Source of the DNA: a virus
DNA: 35,324 nucleotides
Direction: 5' to 3' (one strand)
IMG/VR virus record: IMGVR_UViG_3300001838_000149
Coordinates: 1-35,324 of that record
The translations under genes and the position numbers were made by a program. The notes below the pieces were generated by a model. The model was given only the letters and a program-made list of their open reading frames with translations, did no database searches and was not told the DNA's origin. Positions 1 to 5,905 of this stretch are shown here, one piece after another. Numbering within the stretch: position 1 is the first letter of the stretch; the number at the start of each line of letters is the position of its first letter.

Positions 1-132
1 TTCGTGTAACATTTCCGCTATAACCCAGTACTCCCCGTAGGCTACTGTGCCATAGTCCTCAATTGCTTCGTCTGTCTTTTCGTCTGCCCGGGCGTTATAG
101 TCATGAGGAAACCAAAGTGTATCTTTTGCCAT
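1..132 (-). CDS. N-terminal part of DUF4373-type replication protein (continues at 35324)
   Basis: Reading the minus strand from the ATG at 132..130 gives 44 codons that run off position 1. They continue in frame at 35324 and end at the TAA at 34668, giving a 262-residue protein. This part holds the start of the DUF4373 (Lin1244/Lin1753-like N-terminal) domain: an initial WFPHDYNARADEKTDEAI segment, followed by a GEYWVIAEMLHEE helix. The other half carries the rest of the domain. Neither half alone has a sensible end, since the second half would otherwise need a TTG start in mid-domain. This is the key evidence that the two window ends join. Proteins of this type usually sit next to a DnaB helicase in Bacteroidota and Firmicutes phages and are thought to help start replication. 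That placement holds here, with dnaB three bases downstream. Confidence 0.85.
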   Translation of the reverse strand, partial: MAKDTLWFPHDYNARADEKTDEAIEDYGTVAYGEYWVIAEMLHE

Positions 133-152
133 GCTTTAACTTTTTCTTTTAG

Positions 153-308
153 TCAACTGGCATAGACTTTGAAGTATATATGCTCAGTTGTGTTATTGTA
201 TTGCGGTACGGACTGCCATCCTGCCGCTTTTTTATTTAAAATCACCGTCTTTCCGATGTGTCCCGATTTTACTTGCTTCTGACTATTGGTTAGCCGCGAT
301 AAGCTCAC
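153..308 (-). CDS. Small hypothetical protein, 51 aa, GTG start
   Basis: The 238-bp gap between the winged-helix gene and the DUF4373 gene contains an open frame from a GTG at 308 to a TGA at 153. The product is a 51-residue basic peptide with a plausible composition (GKTVILNKKAAGW in the middle, EHIYFKVYAS at the end). Its codon use resembles its neighbours. It lies in the same direction as the early operon and fills an otherwise empty gap. There is no ATG upstream in frame before a stop, so the start is uncertain. I do not recognise the family. It may be a chance frame. Confidence 0.4.
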   Translation of the reverse strand: MSLSRLTNSQKQVKSGHIGKTVILNKKAAGWQSVPQYNNTTEHIYFKVYAS

Positions 309-370
309 AAGTTTTGCCGCCGTCCTACCTGATTACTCCGTGCGATTCCTACCAGCAGGGGAATATTTCT

Positions 371-703
371 TTACTCAAACATTGTTAATTGCCCTGATAC
401 TACATGCACATACAACCTCCAAACATGCTCCCTGCGACCATATACGCCTTTCTTCTGCTCTTTGGTCATTTCGAGTATATTCGCATCGGTCAGGCTGCTA
501 ATTGACCTCCTGATGCTTGTAAGCGGCGTTAACCTGTCTATCTTGCCCAGTATTATCAGATTTTGCCAAACCTGAGACGGAGTGTAACCACTGTTATAGG
601 TCTTGAAAAACCATATTACAAGCTCGTCTTGAGTAGTTGCAGCTTTCGCCGCTTCGTTTAGCTCTTGGAGTGGCAATTGAGTTGTGTCGTAGTATGTTAC
701 CAT
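371..703 (-). CDS. Winged-helix-like small phage protein
   Basis: A 110-residue protein. Residues about 35-100 look like a winged helix-turn-helix: a helical PSQVWQNLIILGK segment, then a TPLTSIRRSISSLTDANILEM helix pair, then a basic GVYGRREHVWRLYV wing. This pattern, with a 'sort the rules then test' MarR-like fold, is common in small phage DNA-binding proteins. No catalytic residues are seen. The gene begins 11 bp after the ancestral end of the methyltransferase gene at 715, so both belong to the early operon. A role in regulating or assisting DNA replication is inferred from fold and place only. Confidence 0.65.
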   Translation of the reverse strand: MVTYYDTTQLPLQELNEAAKAATTQDELVIWFFKTYNSGYTPSQVWQNLIILGKIDRLTPLTSIRRSISSLTDANILEMTKEQKKGVYGRREHVWRLYVHVVSGQLTMFE

Positions 704-714
704 GTCGGTTAGTT

Positions 715-879
715 TTATATGGTTATTCCGTGTTTTCTTAATAAGTCTATAAATGCTATTTCTGCTGTTTGTTCCACGACTCCATTACCATAGGCACGAA
801 GAAGGTCTTCTCTAAAGTTGTACCCATTAATTGTGCTACCCATGCATGGTTTAACTGTTCTCGGTTCTTCCCATTCGTA
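715..879 (-). pseudogene. Severed C-terminal segment of the cytosine methyltransferase
   Basis: Directly after the TAA at 882..880, the same reading frame continues for 54 more codons to a TAA at 717..715. The encoded segment is the normal end of a C5 methyltransferase. It runs from YEWEEPRTVKPCMGSTING to REDLLRAYGNGVVEQTAEIA, and the GNGVVEQ part corresponds to conserved motif X, which packs against the AdoMet site. The next gene starts 11 bp later, as expected if 715 was the original end. One base change (TAA to CAA) would restore a full 335-residue enzyme. Confidence 0.7.
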
Positions 880-1722
880 TTACGGTTCTCCTGGTCTTGC
901 CGGCCATAAATTGCTACCGCCTCTAATGTATCCATCCTGCTCTTGCCATCCTTTCTGTCTATCGCATTCCCGCATCCTTTGTAATCCCTCGTTGTTGCTG
1001 TCGGCCAGTTTGTATTTAATTTCGGATTTACTACTTGTTCTCCTAAATTCGTTTTTCCCCTGTCGAATGAGGCATCTTTGTACATAAAAACTCTTGGAGT
1101 CGCCCAGTTCTTTACCACATTGCTCAGGCCCTGTTGCTGGCTGTTCGATGATCTGCGGTCGCTGCAATCCGGCGTCGGCCAGCCAATCCTTTCGTATTGC
1201 GAGGATGAATAACCGTTCCCGTTCATGTGGCGCGCCAACTTCCGCCGCTGTGTACAATCCTGCCTCAACTGCATAGCCCATACCTGATAGGCTTCTGTAA
1301 ACCGTGTCGAATCCAAGTGTAAGGTGTCCTGAGACGTTTTCGAAGAAGCACCAAATAGGCTTAATTGCTTCGATGTCTCGCTCCAGATATGGGTAAAGGT
1401 GTCGTGGATCATCGGTTCCTTTTCTGTTTCCGGCGTTACTGAATGGCTGGCAGGGATAACCGCCCATAATGCCGTGTATCTTTCCACGAAATGGTTTTGC
1501 ATCGAAGGTTTTAAGATTCGCCCAGATAGGGCACGGAACCACCATACCCGATTCCATGCCGGCCACCAGGTTCGCGATGATAAAGGCTTCGATTTCCACA
1601 ATAACAGCGGTTCTGAATGTCCCAATCGCTCGTTCAACTCCTCTTTCGAGGCCGCGTAGTCCTGTGCAATAGCTAATGATGGCAGGAGATTGGAAGGGAT
1701 TACCCACATATTGATTGTTCAT
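880..1722 (-). CDS. C5 cytosine-specific DNA methyltransferase, truncated by a nonsense codon
   Basis: An AdoMet-dependent DNA cytosine-C5 methyltransferase, 280 residues as read. Visible motifs are motif I near residues 17-31 (SYCTGLRGLERGVE), motif IV GGYPCQPFSNAG at 87-98 with catalytic Cys91, motif VI ENV at 128-130, and motif VIII near 163-173 (GAPHERERLFI). The frame stops at a TAA (882..880) where relatives of this type continue, and motif X lies beyond the stop in the same frame. The truncated product is therefore probably inactive or weak unless the stop is read through. Phage methyltransferases usually protect DNA from host restriction. An overlapping 317-codon frame (756..1709) is a shadow. 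The gene lies in the early operon after the recombination pair. Confidence 0.88.
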   Translation of the reverse strand: MNNQYVGNPFQSPAIISYCTGLRGLERGVERAIGTFRTAVIVEIEAFIIANLVAGMESGMVVPCPIWANLKTFDAKPFRGKIHGIMGGYPCQPFSNAGNRKGTDDPRHLYPYLERDIEAIKPIWCFFENVSGHLTLGFDTVYRSLSGMGYAVEAGLYTAAEVGAPHERERLFILAIRKDWLADAGLQRPQIIEQPATGPEQCGKELGDSKSFYVQRCLIRQGKNEFRRTSSKSEIKYKLADSNNEGLQRMRECDRQKGWQEQDGYIRGGSNLWPARPGEP

Positions 1723-1754
1723 TTAATTATCTGTTATTGCAAATATTTGTTTCA

Positions 1755-1817
1755 TTACCTGTAAGCCTCAGCTACAAGGATATTTATGTCGTTAACATTG
1801 TCGCTTTTAATTATCAT
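1755..1817 (-). CDS. Possible 20-residue peptide
   Basis: Three bases after the exonuclease stop codon there is an ATG (1817..1815) and a 20-codon frame ending at a TAA at 1755. The peptide (MIIKSDNVNDIN then ILVAEAYR) has an ordinary composition, and the tight spacing resembles the rest of the operon. A frame this short can easily arise by chance. No function can be suggested. Confidence 0.22.
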   Translation of the reverse strand: MIIKSDNVNDINILVAEAYR

Positions 1818-1820
1818 GGT

Positions 1821-2594
1821 TTATAATCTATTTATAAGCATACCTGAGGCTTTTTTTACCGCATCTGTGAGCATGCGCTTATCATCCAGCGGAACTTCAA
1901 ACTGATGGATATACAGGTTATTGAGCGCACCGCCGTTGGGTAAATAAGGGATAGCATTATCCTCTATGAAATTCATCCAGTGTACAGATGGGTTACCGTC
2001 TGCGAGTTTCTTAATATCCAGCAATTCTGATTGATAAGGCATGTATATTATAAGCTCCGCATGATCGAGGCCGGTAAGTATCGCATTACTAACAAGCTGC
2101 CAATAGTATGTATCTCCCTCAGCATGCGCTGGGTATTTTATTCCCTCATGCTCAAAGCCATTGCGCACATCATTGATAGCATCCATGCCTGTCTTTCCAA
2201 AATAAAGTGGTAGCACCAGTGAGCAGAATGATTTAATGGTCATTGGACATTTTATGTCCATAACTGAAACCGGCTTACTTTCAATGCCATATCTTACCCC
2301 ATCAGGACTACCGGCCCAGCAGTCTATTGTAGGATGTATTATTGTTTCTGTGGCCATATACTGATAGTCGAGCCCAAGCAGGTCGAATACCCGCGGCTCC
2401 AGCAGTTTGCCCCATGATGTAGGCCTGCTGTCTGTTTCTGTTTTTAGTGCTCGGCCTATAATGCGCTCCATGTTCTTCTCCGCGATATATTTAATAGCCG
2501 GTGCGCCAAAGTCTATTTTATTTTTAGCTACCGTTAATAGATCGCTGATGCACGAGCTTGTGAAGTTGCCGATGCGCAATTCGTTATTTATCAT
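1821..2594 (-). CDS. YqaJ-family viral recombinase / exonuclease
   Basis: A 257-residue PD-(D/E)XK nuclease of the YqaJ/lambda-exonuclease type. Visible are the acidic WGKLLEPRVF helix (Glu67), the core GSPDGV at 95-100 (Asp98), and VMDIKCP at 111-117 (Asp113, Lys115). In this superfamily the Asp, the acidic residue and the Lys bind metal and cut DNA. The family digests one strand from double-strand ends to give single strands for an annealing partner. Its start overlaps the end of the upstream gene by 4 bp (ATGA). That pairing supports a two-gene recombination module like lambda exo/bet. The gene is in the early operon. Confidence 0.85.
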   Translation of the reverse strand: MINNELRIGNFTSSCISDLLTVAKNKIDFGAPAIKYIAEKNMERIIGRALKTETDSRPTSWGKLLEPRVFDLLGLDYQYMATETIIHPTIDCWAGSPDGVRYGIESKPVSVMDIKCPMTIKSFCSLVLPLYFGKTGMDAINDVRNGFEHEGIKYPAHAEGDTYYWQLVSNAILTGLDHAELIIYMPYQSELLDIKKLADGNPSVHWMNFIEDNAIPYLPNGGALNNLYIHQFEVPLDDKRMLTDAVKKASGMLINRL

Positions 2595-3484
2595 AATTCA
2601 GAGAGTGTTTTTTGCAGTTTGGAATAGCTTTGTTCTTCTTTGTTTTTTATGATGCGCTCAGCATTTGCCACCTGGTCAGGCGTCATAGCTACTTTTTTCA
2701 TGTCAAATAGCAGCTGTAGGTCTGAAAGTGATGCGCTCGAATCTACTGGCTCAAAAAGGCTTTGTATGGTAGCCTCTCCATTTTTAATAGCGGCCTTCAT
2801 GCCGGTAAGTGTCTCCAGTTTATCAATATCAATATCCCCAACTTTTTGTATCTCCAAAGCATCACACAACTGCTTATCCGTAACACATATGCTTTTGAAG
2901 TAGGCTACAGCTTTGTCTCTTCGAGATACAAGCGTCTCTGCTGTACCCCTGGCCACCTCTTTTGCCTTATCCTGTATTGCAGATACTAAAGCGCCGGGTA
3001 TTACTTTAAATATCGCGTTGCGCACTGCTATTGCTATTGCGGCATTGCCGGTCATCACCTGCATATCCTGATTAAAAGTTTTACCTGATTTATCGGTTAT
3101 TTTACGGCTTACCTCTACTGTTGCTTTAACATTGTTTTCGAGGTCTATACAAACACCCTGCGCAGTAATCATCTTATTATCATTGGCGATAACCCGTCCA
3201 CCATATTGAATATTAGTGTATGCTGCCGCCACAATCTCTGCCAGCCTTATACTTGGGCCTTCGAGTTTAGACCCACCCCTGGGAAGTGCATATGTGCATG
3301 CTGCAGCTATATCCTCGCTGAATGTTGCCATACTTAGTGCGTTATCCCTGAATTTTGTAAGGCTGCGCGGATAAGCCTTTGCAGTGGATATTTGCGTGTC
3401 TATTTCCGCTTTCGTGAGCAGGTAAAGAGCCGTTTCATTATTTTCAGGCTGTAGAACCTCTATTTCATTAGTTTTGTTTTCCAT
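2591..3484 (-). CDS. Candidate single-strand annealing / recombination protein
   Basis: A 297-residue protein that I cannot place in RecT, Erf or Rad52 by eye. It has a central conserved-looking block, about residues 66-190: YALPRGGSKLEGPSIRLAEI, then VEVSRKITDKSGKTFNQDMQ, then GNAAIAIAVRNAIFKVIPG. Its C-terminal third is helical and charged. There is no Walker motif or nuclease signature. It sits directly upstream of, and overlaps by 4 bp, a YqaJ exonuclease, which is the normal place for an annealing partner. The annealing role is therefore inferred from context. Alternatively it could be an exonuclease accessory protein. A 17-bp overlap with the preceding small membrane gene shows they are co-translated. 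Confidence 0.6.
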   Translation of the reverse strand: MENKTNEIEVLQPENNETALYLLTKAEIDTQISTAKAYPRSLTKFRDNALSMATFSEDIAAACTYALPRGGSKLEGPSIRLAEIVAAAYTNIQYGGRVIANDNKMITAQGVCIDLENNVKATVEVSRKITDKSGKTFNQDMQVMTGNAAIAIAVRNAIFKVIPGALVSAIQDKAKEVARGTAETLVSRRDKAVAYFKSICVTDKQLCDALEIQKVGDIDIDKLETLTGMKAAIKNGEATIQSLFEPVDSSASLSDLQLLFDMKKVAMTPDQVANAERIIKNKEEQSYSKLQKTLSEL

Positions 3485-3719
3485 TACTATTATTTTTGTG
3501 TTTTATTGCCTGTTGGCAGTTAAAAAGAAAATTGAGTAACAAATCGTGTTTTAATTCCCGTTTAGTTTTTTTGGGGTATCTAATTGCGAATAGTTTAGGT
3601 TTTGTGAGCATGGAGTTATCGTTTTTTTTTGTGAGTTTATTAAACTGTCGTTTTGTTTTTATAAGTTCGATTGAAACGGCTGCGATTATCACCGCTACGG
3701 GTATTAGTAGAAGTATCAT
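3468..3719 (-). CDS. Small single-pass membrane protein with basic tail
   Basis: An 83-residue protein. Residues 2-19 (ILLLIPVAVIIAAVSIEL) form one hydrophobic transmembrane helix. The rest is strongly basic (KKTKRELKHD, QQAIKHKNNS) and should face the cytoplasm. It starts within the stop of the upstream small membrane gene (ATGA overlap) and its end overlaps the next gene by 17 bp, so it is clearly operonic. Function unknown. Paired small membrane proteins in an early region could act in superinfection exclusion or host takeover, but nothing in the sequence shows this. Confidence 0.6.
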   Translation of the reverse strand: MILLLIPVAVIIAAVSIELIKTKRQFNKLTKKNDNSMLTKPKLFAIRYPKKTKRELKHDLLLNFLFNCQQAIKHKNNSNGKQN

Positions 3720-3868
3720 TTATACTGTTTAGAAAGCATTTTATCTGCTATTACCATTGTTGCAAAAACTCCTATACTTATTAACCCAACTATACCAATG
3801 CTATGGTTATACTGAAAGAAGTGTATAGCATCGGTAATTACGTTGGCGACTGATTGAGCGAATTGCAT
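3716..3868 (-). CDS. Small membrane protein, 50 aa
   Basis: An ATG at 3868 opens a 50-codon frame ending in a TGA that overlaps the ATG of the next gene (ATGA at 3719..3716). The N-terminal half is amphipathic (MQFAQSVANVITDAIHFF). Residues about 24-42 are a hydrophobic helix (IGIVGLISIGVFATMVIA), followed by a short basic end (DKMLSKQYK). The perfect overlap, the gap of only 10 bp to the upstream gene and the membrane-protein pattern make a real gene likely despite its size. Function unknown. Confidence 0.65.
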   Translation of the reverse strand: MQFAQSVANVITDAIHFFQYNHSIGIVGLISIGVFATMVIADKMLSKQYK

Positions 3869-3878
3869 AATTGTTGAT

Positions 3879-4118
3879 TTAGCACCCTTCTACTGATTGA
3901 TGAGGGTTGGTTTGAGGATAAACTGATGAGTATATAGCTCTCGTTTTGGATACTCCATCATCATACGCACTGCTGCGAACTTTTGATGCTTTTTTTAAAA
4001 GCTCAAGATATAATTCGATGTCTTTTACTTTGGCAATGGATTGAAGTAATGACTTATAATCATCCAGCCATACTTCCTTTTCTACCTGCCCGAATACGGG
4101 TATATTTGCGTTGTCCAT
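3879..4118 (-). CDS. Hypothetical early-operon protein, 79 aa
   Basis: A small soluble, mainly helical protein: WLDDYKSLLQSIAKVKDIEL followed by a YLELLKKASKVRSS helix. Its last 25 residues are polar and probably unstructured. It starts 1 bp after the stop codon of the upstream 124-residue gene and is followed 10 bp later by a small membrane gene. I do not recognise the family. Helix pairs of this kind are common in phage early regulators or inhibitors, but no function is claimed. Confidence 0.6.
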   Translation of the reverse strand: MDNANIPVFGQVEKEVWLDDYKSLLQSIAKVKDIELYLELLKKASKVRSSAYDDGVSKTRAIYSSVYPQTNPHQSVEGC

Positions 4119-4119
4119 G

Positions 4120-4494
4120 TTATGCTGTTTTGTTTAAGTTGTTATCAAATATGTGTGTCCTGTTTTCGCGCCTGTTGATTACCTCTGCACAAAAGCTATC
4201 TATTGTATCGCTATCGCACATGGCTAAGTATGTATCAAATGATACAGAGTATCCATTCTCATTGTCTGTGCATACATGTACGTTACCGTCGCCATCGGAA
4301 ATATGATCCTTCAGCTCATTATAGGTTACCGTTTTAACCAGGTATTCAGGCTCTATGTCAATAGTTGCGCCGGGGGTAAAGCATGAGCATATGAACAGGG
4401 TGCCGTCATTATGCTGCCGGTTATGGTCAACCGATAATTTTGAAGTTTGATAATGTTGTATTATTTTTGCCATGTCTTTGGGTGTTTTATACAT
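4120..4494 (-). CDS. Hypothetical early-operon protein, 124 aa
   Basis: A 124-residue acidic to neutral protein with several cysteines (ICSCF near 35, VHVCTD near 74, AMCDSD near 92, SFCAEV near 101). Predicted strands in the middle (FICSCFTPGATIDI, EYLVKTVTY) suggest a compact alpha/beta fold. The cysteines are not spaced like a classic zinc finger. The gene lies between hypothetical genes in the early operon, one base upstream of the next coding start. I do not recognise a family. Confidence 0.6.
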   Translation of the reverse strand: MYKTPKDMAKIIQHYQTSKLSVDHNRQHNDGTLFICSCFTPGATIDIEPEYLVKTVTYNELKDHISDGDGNVHVCTDNENGYSVSFDTYLAMCDSDTIDSFCAEVINRRENRTHIFDNNLNKTA

Positions 4495-4504
4495 CTGAAT
4501 AATT

Positions 4505-4526
4505 AGCAGCTGCCCTCACAGCTGCT
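4505..4526 (+). terminator. Hairpin with T-run, plus-strand terminator-like
   Basis: Arms AGCAGCTG (4505-4512) and CAGCTGCT (4519-4526) pair fully around a 6-nt loop and are followed on the plus strand by six T residues (4526-4531). It fits the 35-bp space between two minus-strand genes. The T-run faces the plus strand, so it would stop transcription entering against the early operon. On the minus strand the same hairpin sits just before the 124-residue gene start and could affect its translation. Confidence 0.5.
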
Positions 4527-4529
4527 TTT

Positions 4530-4730
4530 TTATGCCATTTTTTTACGAGTTACCGACTTCTGCAAACCGATAGACAACTTAACCCTTTGATCTTCATTGA
4601 GCCCCTTTTGGGGGGCTGGAGGGGTTTTACCCTCCAGCCTCTTTCTTAGGAGTGTAGCGCGGTCATAACCAGCCTTGAAGTAGGCCTCAAGGCTGATAAC
4701 TTCGTTTAGTATCGTTTGCTGCTCGGTCAT
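4530..4730 (-). CDS. Hypothetical early-operon protein, 66 aa
   Basis: A 66-residue, mainly helical, basic protein. An N-terminal helix (TILNEVISLEAYFKAGYD) is followed by a basic linker (RKRLEGKTPPAPQKGLN) and a basic C-terminus (KSVTRKKMA). The ATG overlaps the stop of an upstream 47-codon membrane gene as ATGA. The linker is encoded by DNA that forms two competing perfect hairpins (4601-4639). Function unknown. Confidence 0.6.
   Translation of the reverse strand: MTEQQTILNEVISLEAYFKAGYDRATLLRKRLEGKTPPAPQKGLNEDQRVKLSIGLQKSVTRKKMA
4601..4639. repeat. Two mutually exclusive hairpins inside a coding sequence
   Basis: GCCCC (4601-4605) can pair with GGGGC (4612-4616). GGCTGGAGGG (4614-4623) pairs perfectly with CCCTCCAGCC (4630-4639) across a 6-nt loop. 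The two structures share 4614-4616, so only one can form at a time. They encode the Pro/Lys-rich linker of the 66-residue protein. Ten perfect base pairs in a coding region is unusual and could be a switch, an attenuator or a protein binding site. Confidence 0.5.
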
Positions 4731-4870
4731 TTGTTAAAAAATATTATTGTGAAAGTGCTTATGATGTTTATCGCTATTGCGCTGATTCCGAGTATTGTTA
4801 TGAAGCGTGGTACCCAGTCGTAGTTGTTAAACTGTTTGCGCTTACATGGCTTTTTAATGACATTTGGCAC
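4727..4870 (-). CDS. Small membrane protein, 47 aa, GTG start
   Basis: A GTG at 4870, 12 bp after the upstream HTH gene stop, opens a 47-codon frame whose TGA overlaps the next ATG (ATGA at 4730..4727). The peptide begins basic (KKPCKRKQFNNYDWVPRF). It then has a strongly hydrophobic stretch (ITILGISAIAINIISTFT), a single transmembrane helix with the basic end inside by the positive-inside rule. The exact overlap and gap fit favour a real gene. The ATG-started frame over the same bases has no such pattern. Function unknown. Confidence 0.6.
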   Translation of the reverse strand: MPNVIKKPCKRKQFNNYDWVPRFITILGISAIAINIISTFTIIFFNK

Positions 4871-4882
4871 AAAATGTGCGGT

Positions 4883-5113
4883 TCAAGCTGCTGTACCAAT
4901 CTTAATGGTGATCTTATCACGTATGATAGCGATAGTGGCAGGCTTACCCGAGCCTTTGAGTAGTACTGCGTCCAATGTGACGGTCGAGAAGCCGAGAAAT
5001 TCGGCTGCATCTACCTTTGTGTCGAATGAGGCTACAAGCTTTTCGTATGCCTTTCTTTCTGTAGTGGTGAGCTTTTCGCTCCTGCGCACTCTTGTTTTTA
5101 CTGCTGTTTCCAT
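4883..5113 (-). CDS. Small helix-turn-helix protein, first gene of the early operon
   Basis: A 76-residue basic protein from the ATG at 5113. Residues about 18-62 form an HTH: TTERKAYEKLVASF, then TKVDAAEFLGFSTVTLDAVL as the turn and recognition region, then a lysine-rich end. The open frame extends far upstream, but only through the structured leader and without ATG or codon logic, so I choose 5113. As the first gene under the promoter at 5441, facing away from the repressor, its place is that of a Cro-like repressor or an early activator. The HTH is visible; the exact role is inferred. It may also be the unknown late activator. Confidence 0.7.
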   Translation of the reverse strand: METAVKTRVRRSEKLTTTERKAYEKLVASFDTKVDAAEFLGFSTVTLDAVLLKGSGKPATIAIIRDKITIKIGTAA

Positions 5114-5440
5114 TTTTCTATTTTTTAATAACACCTTTGTTTTTATCTTTACTAATTCAGGGCGGCCTATAGACCCGAGAAAACCGTTACAGATGTCCAA
5201 ATTCTGTATGGTGAGTACCACTCTGAATGGTGGGCCTCCAAAGTCTGCCTCGGCCGCTCCTGTTTTTAAAAACCGCAATTCCCGCTTAACCGATATTGCT
5301 CTCGGGTGCCTTCCGGCCCTCGGTAGTAGTTTCGGACTTGCGGATTTGGACTCCAGCCTCCACTTTCGGGAAACACCCGCGAGTAAGACTGTGTCTTTTG
5401 CGGCTTTATTTGAAAGAACTTGTTATTTGCTTTGCGAATA
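5114..5440 (-). ncRNA. Structured, non-coding leader of the early operon (candidate RNA element)
   Basis: About 325 nt lie between the promoter at 5441 and the first convincing ATG at 5113. The stretch is clearly richer in G and C than its AT-rich surroundings and stays open in several frames on both strands, typical of structured RNA that is read as false genes. On the minus strand CGGGTG (5379..5374) can pair with CACCCG (5308..5303), enclosing a 65-nt domain. Other local pairings are CCGA/TCGG near 5305-5290, GGCC/GGCC near 5255-5234, and ACCA/TGGT near 5231-5217. It ends with an AT-rich unpaired run before the gene. It could be an antitermination or attenuation leader, a small RNA, or a cis-regulatory element. 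I cannot name an Rfam family. Confidence 0.4.
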
Positions 5441-5472
5441 CAAAGATAACAACTAAAGTTTCAAAAATGCAA
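5441..5472 (-). promoter_or_regulatory. Early minus-strand promoter
   Basis: On the minus strand TATCTTTG (5448..5441) matches the Bacteroidota -7 consensus TAnnTTTG. It lies 21 nt downstream of a TTG (5472..5470), within the 17-23 nt spacing reported for Flavobacterium promoters. It points into the leader and the HTH gene, so it should start the early operon. The inverted repeat at 5452-5479 overlaps its spacer and upstream element, which would let a bound repressor block it. Confidence 0.6.
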
Positions 5473-5479
5473 CTTTAGT
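5441..5479. promoter_or_regulatory. Operator copy A
   Basis: Positions 5441-5466 are identical over 26 bases to 5906-5931. Within and beside this copy, ACTAAAGTT (5452-5460) and AACTTTAGT (5471-5479) form a perfect 9-bp inverted repeat with a 10-bp spacer. Two-fold symmetric repeats repeated at both promoters of an immunity region are the normal signature of repressor operators. The S24-type repressor at 5931 is the likely ligand. Confidence 0.65.
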
Positions 5480-5528
5480 AATTAATATTTCTTTATTTAA
5501 ACTATTTTTTATTGATAATTAGCGTACA

Positions 5529-5738
5529 ATGACAGAAAATGACTTTAAAGAAGGTATGACTGTATGGTTGAACGAGGGGAGCGTACCAATGTCGCTGAAA
5601 CTGAAGACACCTAACAATATGTGGCGGTGTACATGGTTTATCGGTGCTAACGTGAAGGAGTGGGACTTCTTGCCGTCTCAATTAACGAACGAAGCCCCAA
5701 AAGGGGCTTCTGTAAAGGATGAAAGCGATCCCTTTTAA
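5529..5738 (+). CDS. Small DUF2158-like protein, 69 aa
   Basis: A 69-residue protein resembling the YodC/DUF2158 small-protein type. An N-terminal DFKEGMTVWLNEGSVPMSLK segment (a 'pushed-strand' beta start) is followed by CTWFIGANVKEWDFLPSQL. Most of that last motif is shared with the convergent neighbour (CNYFIGSDVFEGHYKVADL). It is the first plus-strand gene downstream of operator A. Its stop codon overlaps the neighbour's stop on the other strand within one TTAA. A GAAGCCCC/GGGGCTTC hairpin (5692-5711) lies near its end. Function of the family is not established; a small regulatory or DNA-associated role is possible. Confidence 0.6.
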   Translation: MTENDFKEGMTVWLNEGSVPMSLKLKTPNNMWRCTWFIGANVKEWDFLPSQLTNEAPKGASVKDESDPF

Positions 5739-5887
5739 TCGACCAGCGTTAAATCGGCTACTTTGTAGTGGCCCTCGAAAACGTCACTACCAATGAAGTA
5801 GTTACAGATGGCTAAATCGCCATCGATGATTTTCACGCTCATCTTGTAGGGATGCTGCGTCGTGGTAACAGATGATCCTGATTGCAT
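5735..5887 (-). CDS. Small DUF2158-like paralogue, 50 aa
   Basis: I choose the ATG at 5887, 18 nt downstream of the -7 element of its own promoter. A longer start at 5917 would lie inside that promoter. The 50-residue product shares the pattern C-[YW]-F-I-G-x2-V-x-E and a final hydrophobic strand with the 69-residue gene facing it. The two genes are therefore probably paralogues that now converge tail to tail, with stops overlapping at 5735-5738. Because its promoter carries operator B, it should be switched off by the repressor. Function unknown. Confidence 0.55.
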   Translation of the reverse strand: MQSGSSVTTTQHPYKMSVKIIDGDLAICNYFIGSDVFEGHYKVADLTLVD

Positions 5888-5905
5888 AAAATGAAGTTTA
5901 GAATG

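Noticed and set aside
880-882. Alternative genetic code (TAA read as Gln) to explain the methyltransferase stop
   Set aside because: TAA serves as the normal stop in many other genes here at the expected operon positions, so recoding is not supported; a local mutation is simpler.
756-1709. 317-codon minus-strand frame over the methyltransferase
   Set aside because: It overlaps the methyltransferase in another frame, has no recognisable motif, and the methyltransferase motifs are clear in the other frame. It is a shadow.
4824-5456. 210-codon plus-strand frame across the early leader and HTH gene
   Set aside because: It runs antisense to the HTH and covers the structured leader; its length reflects the GC-rich, stop-poor leader. 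No domain is visible.
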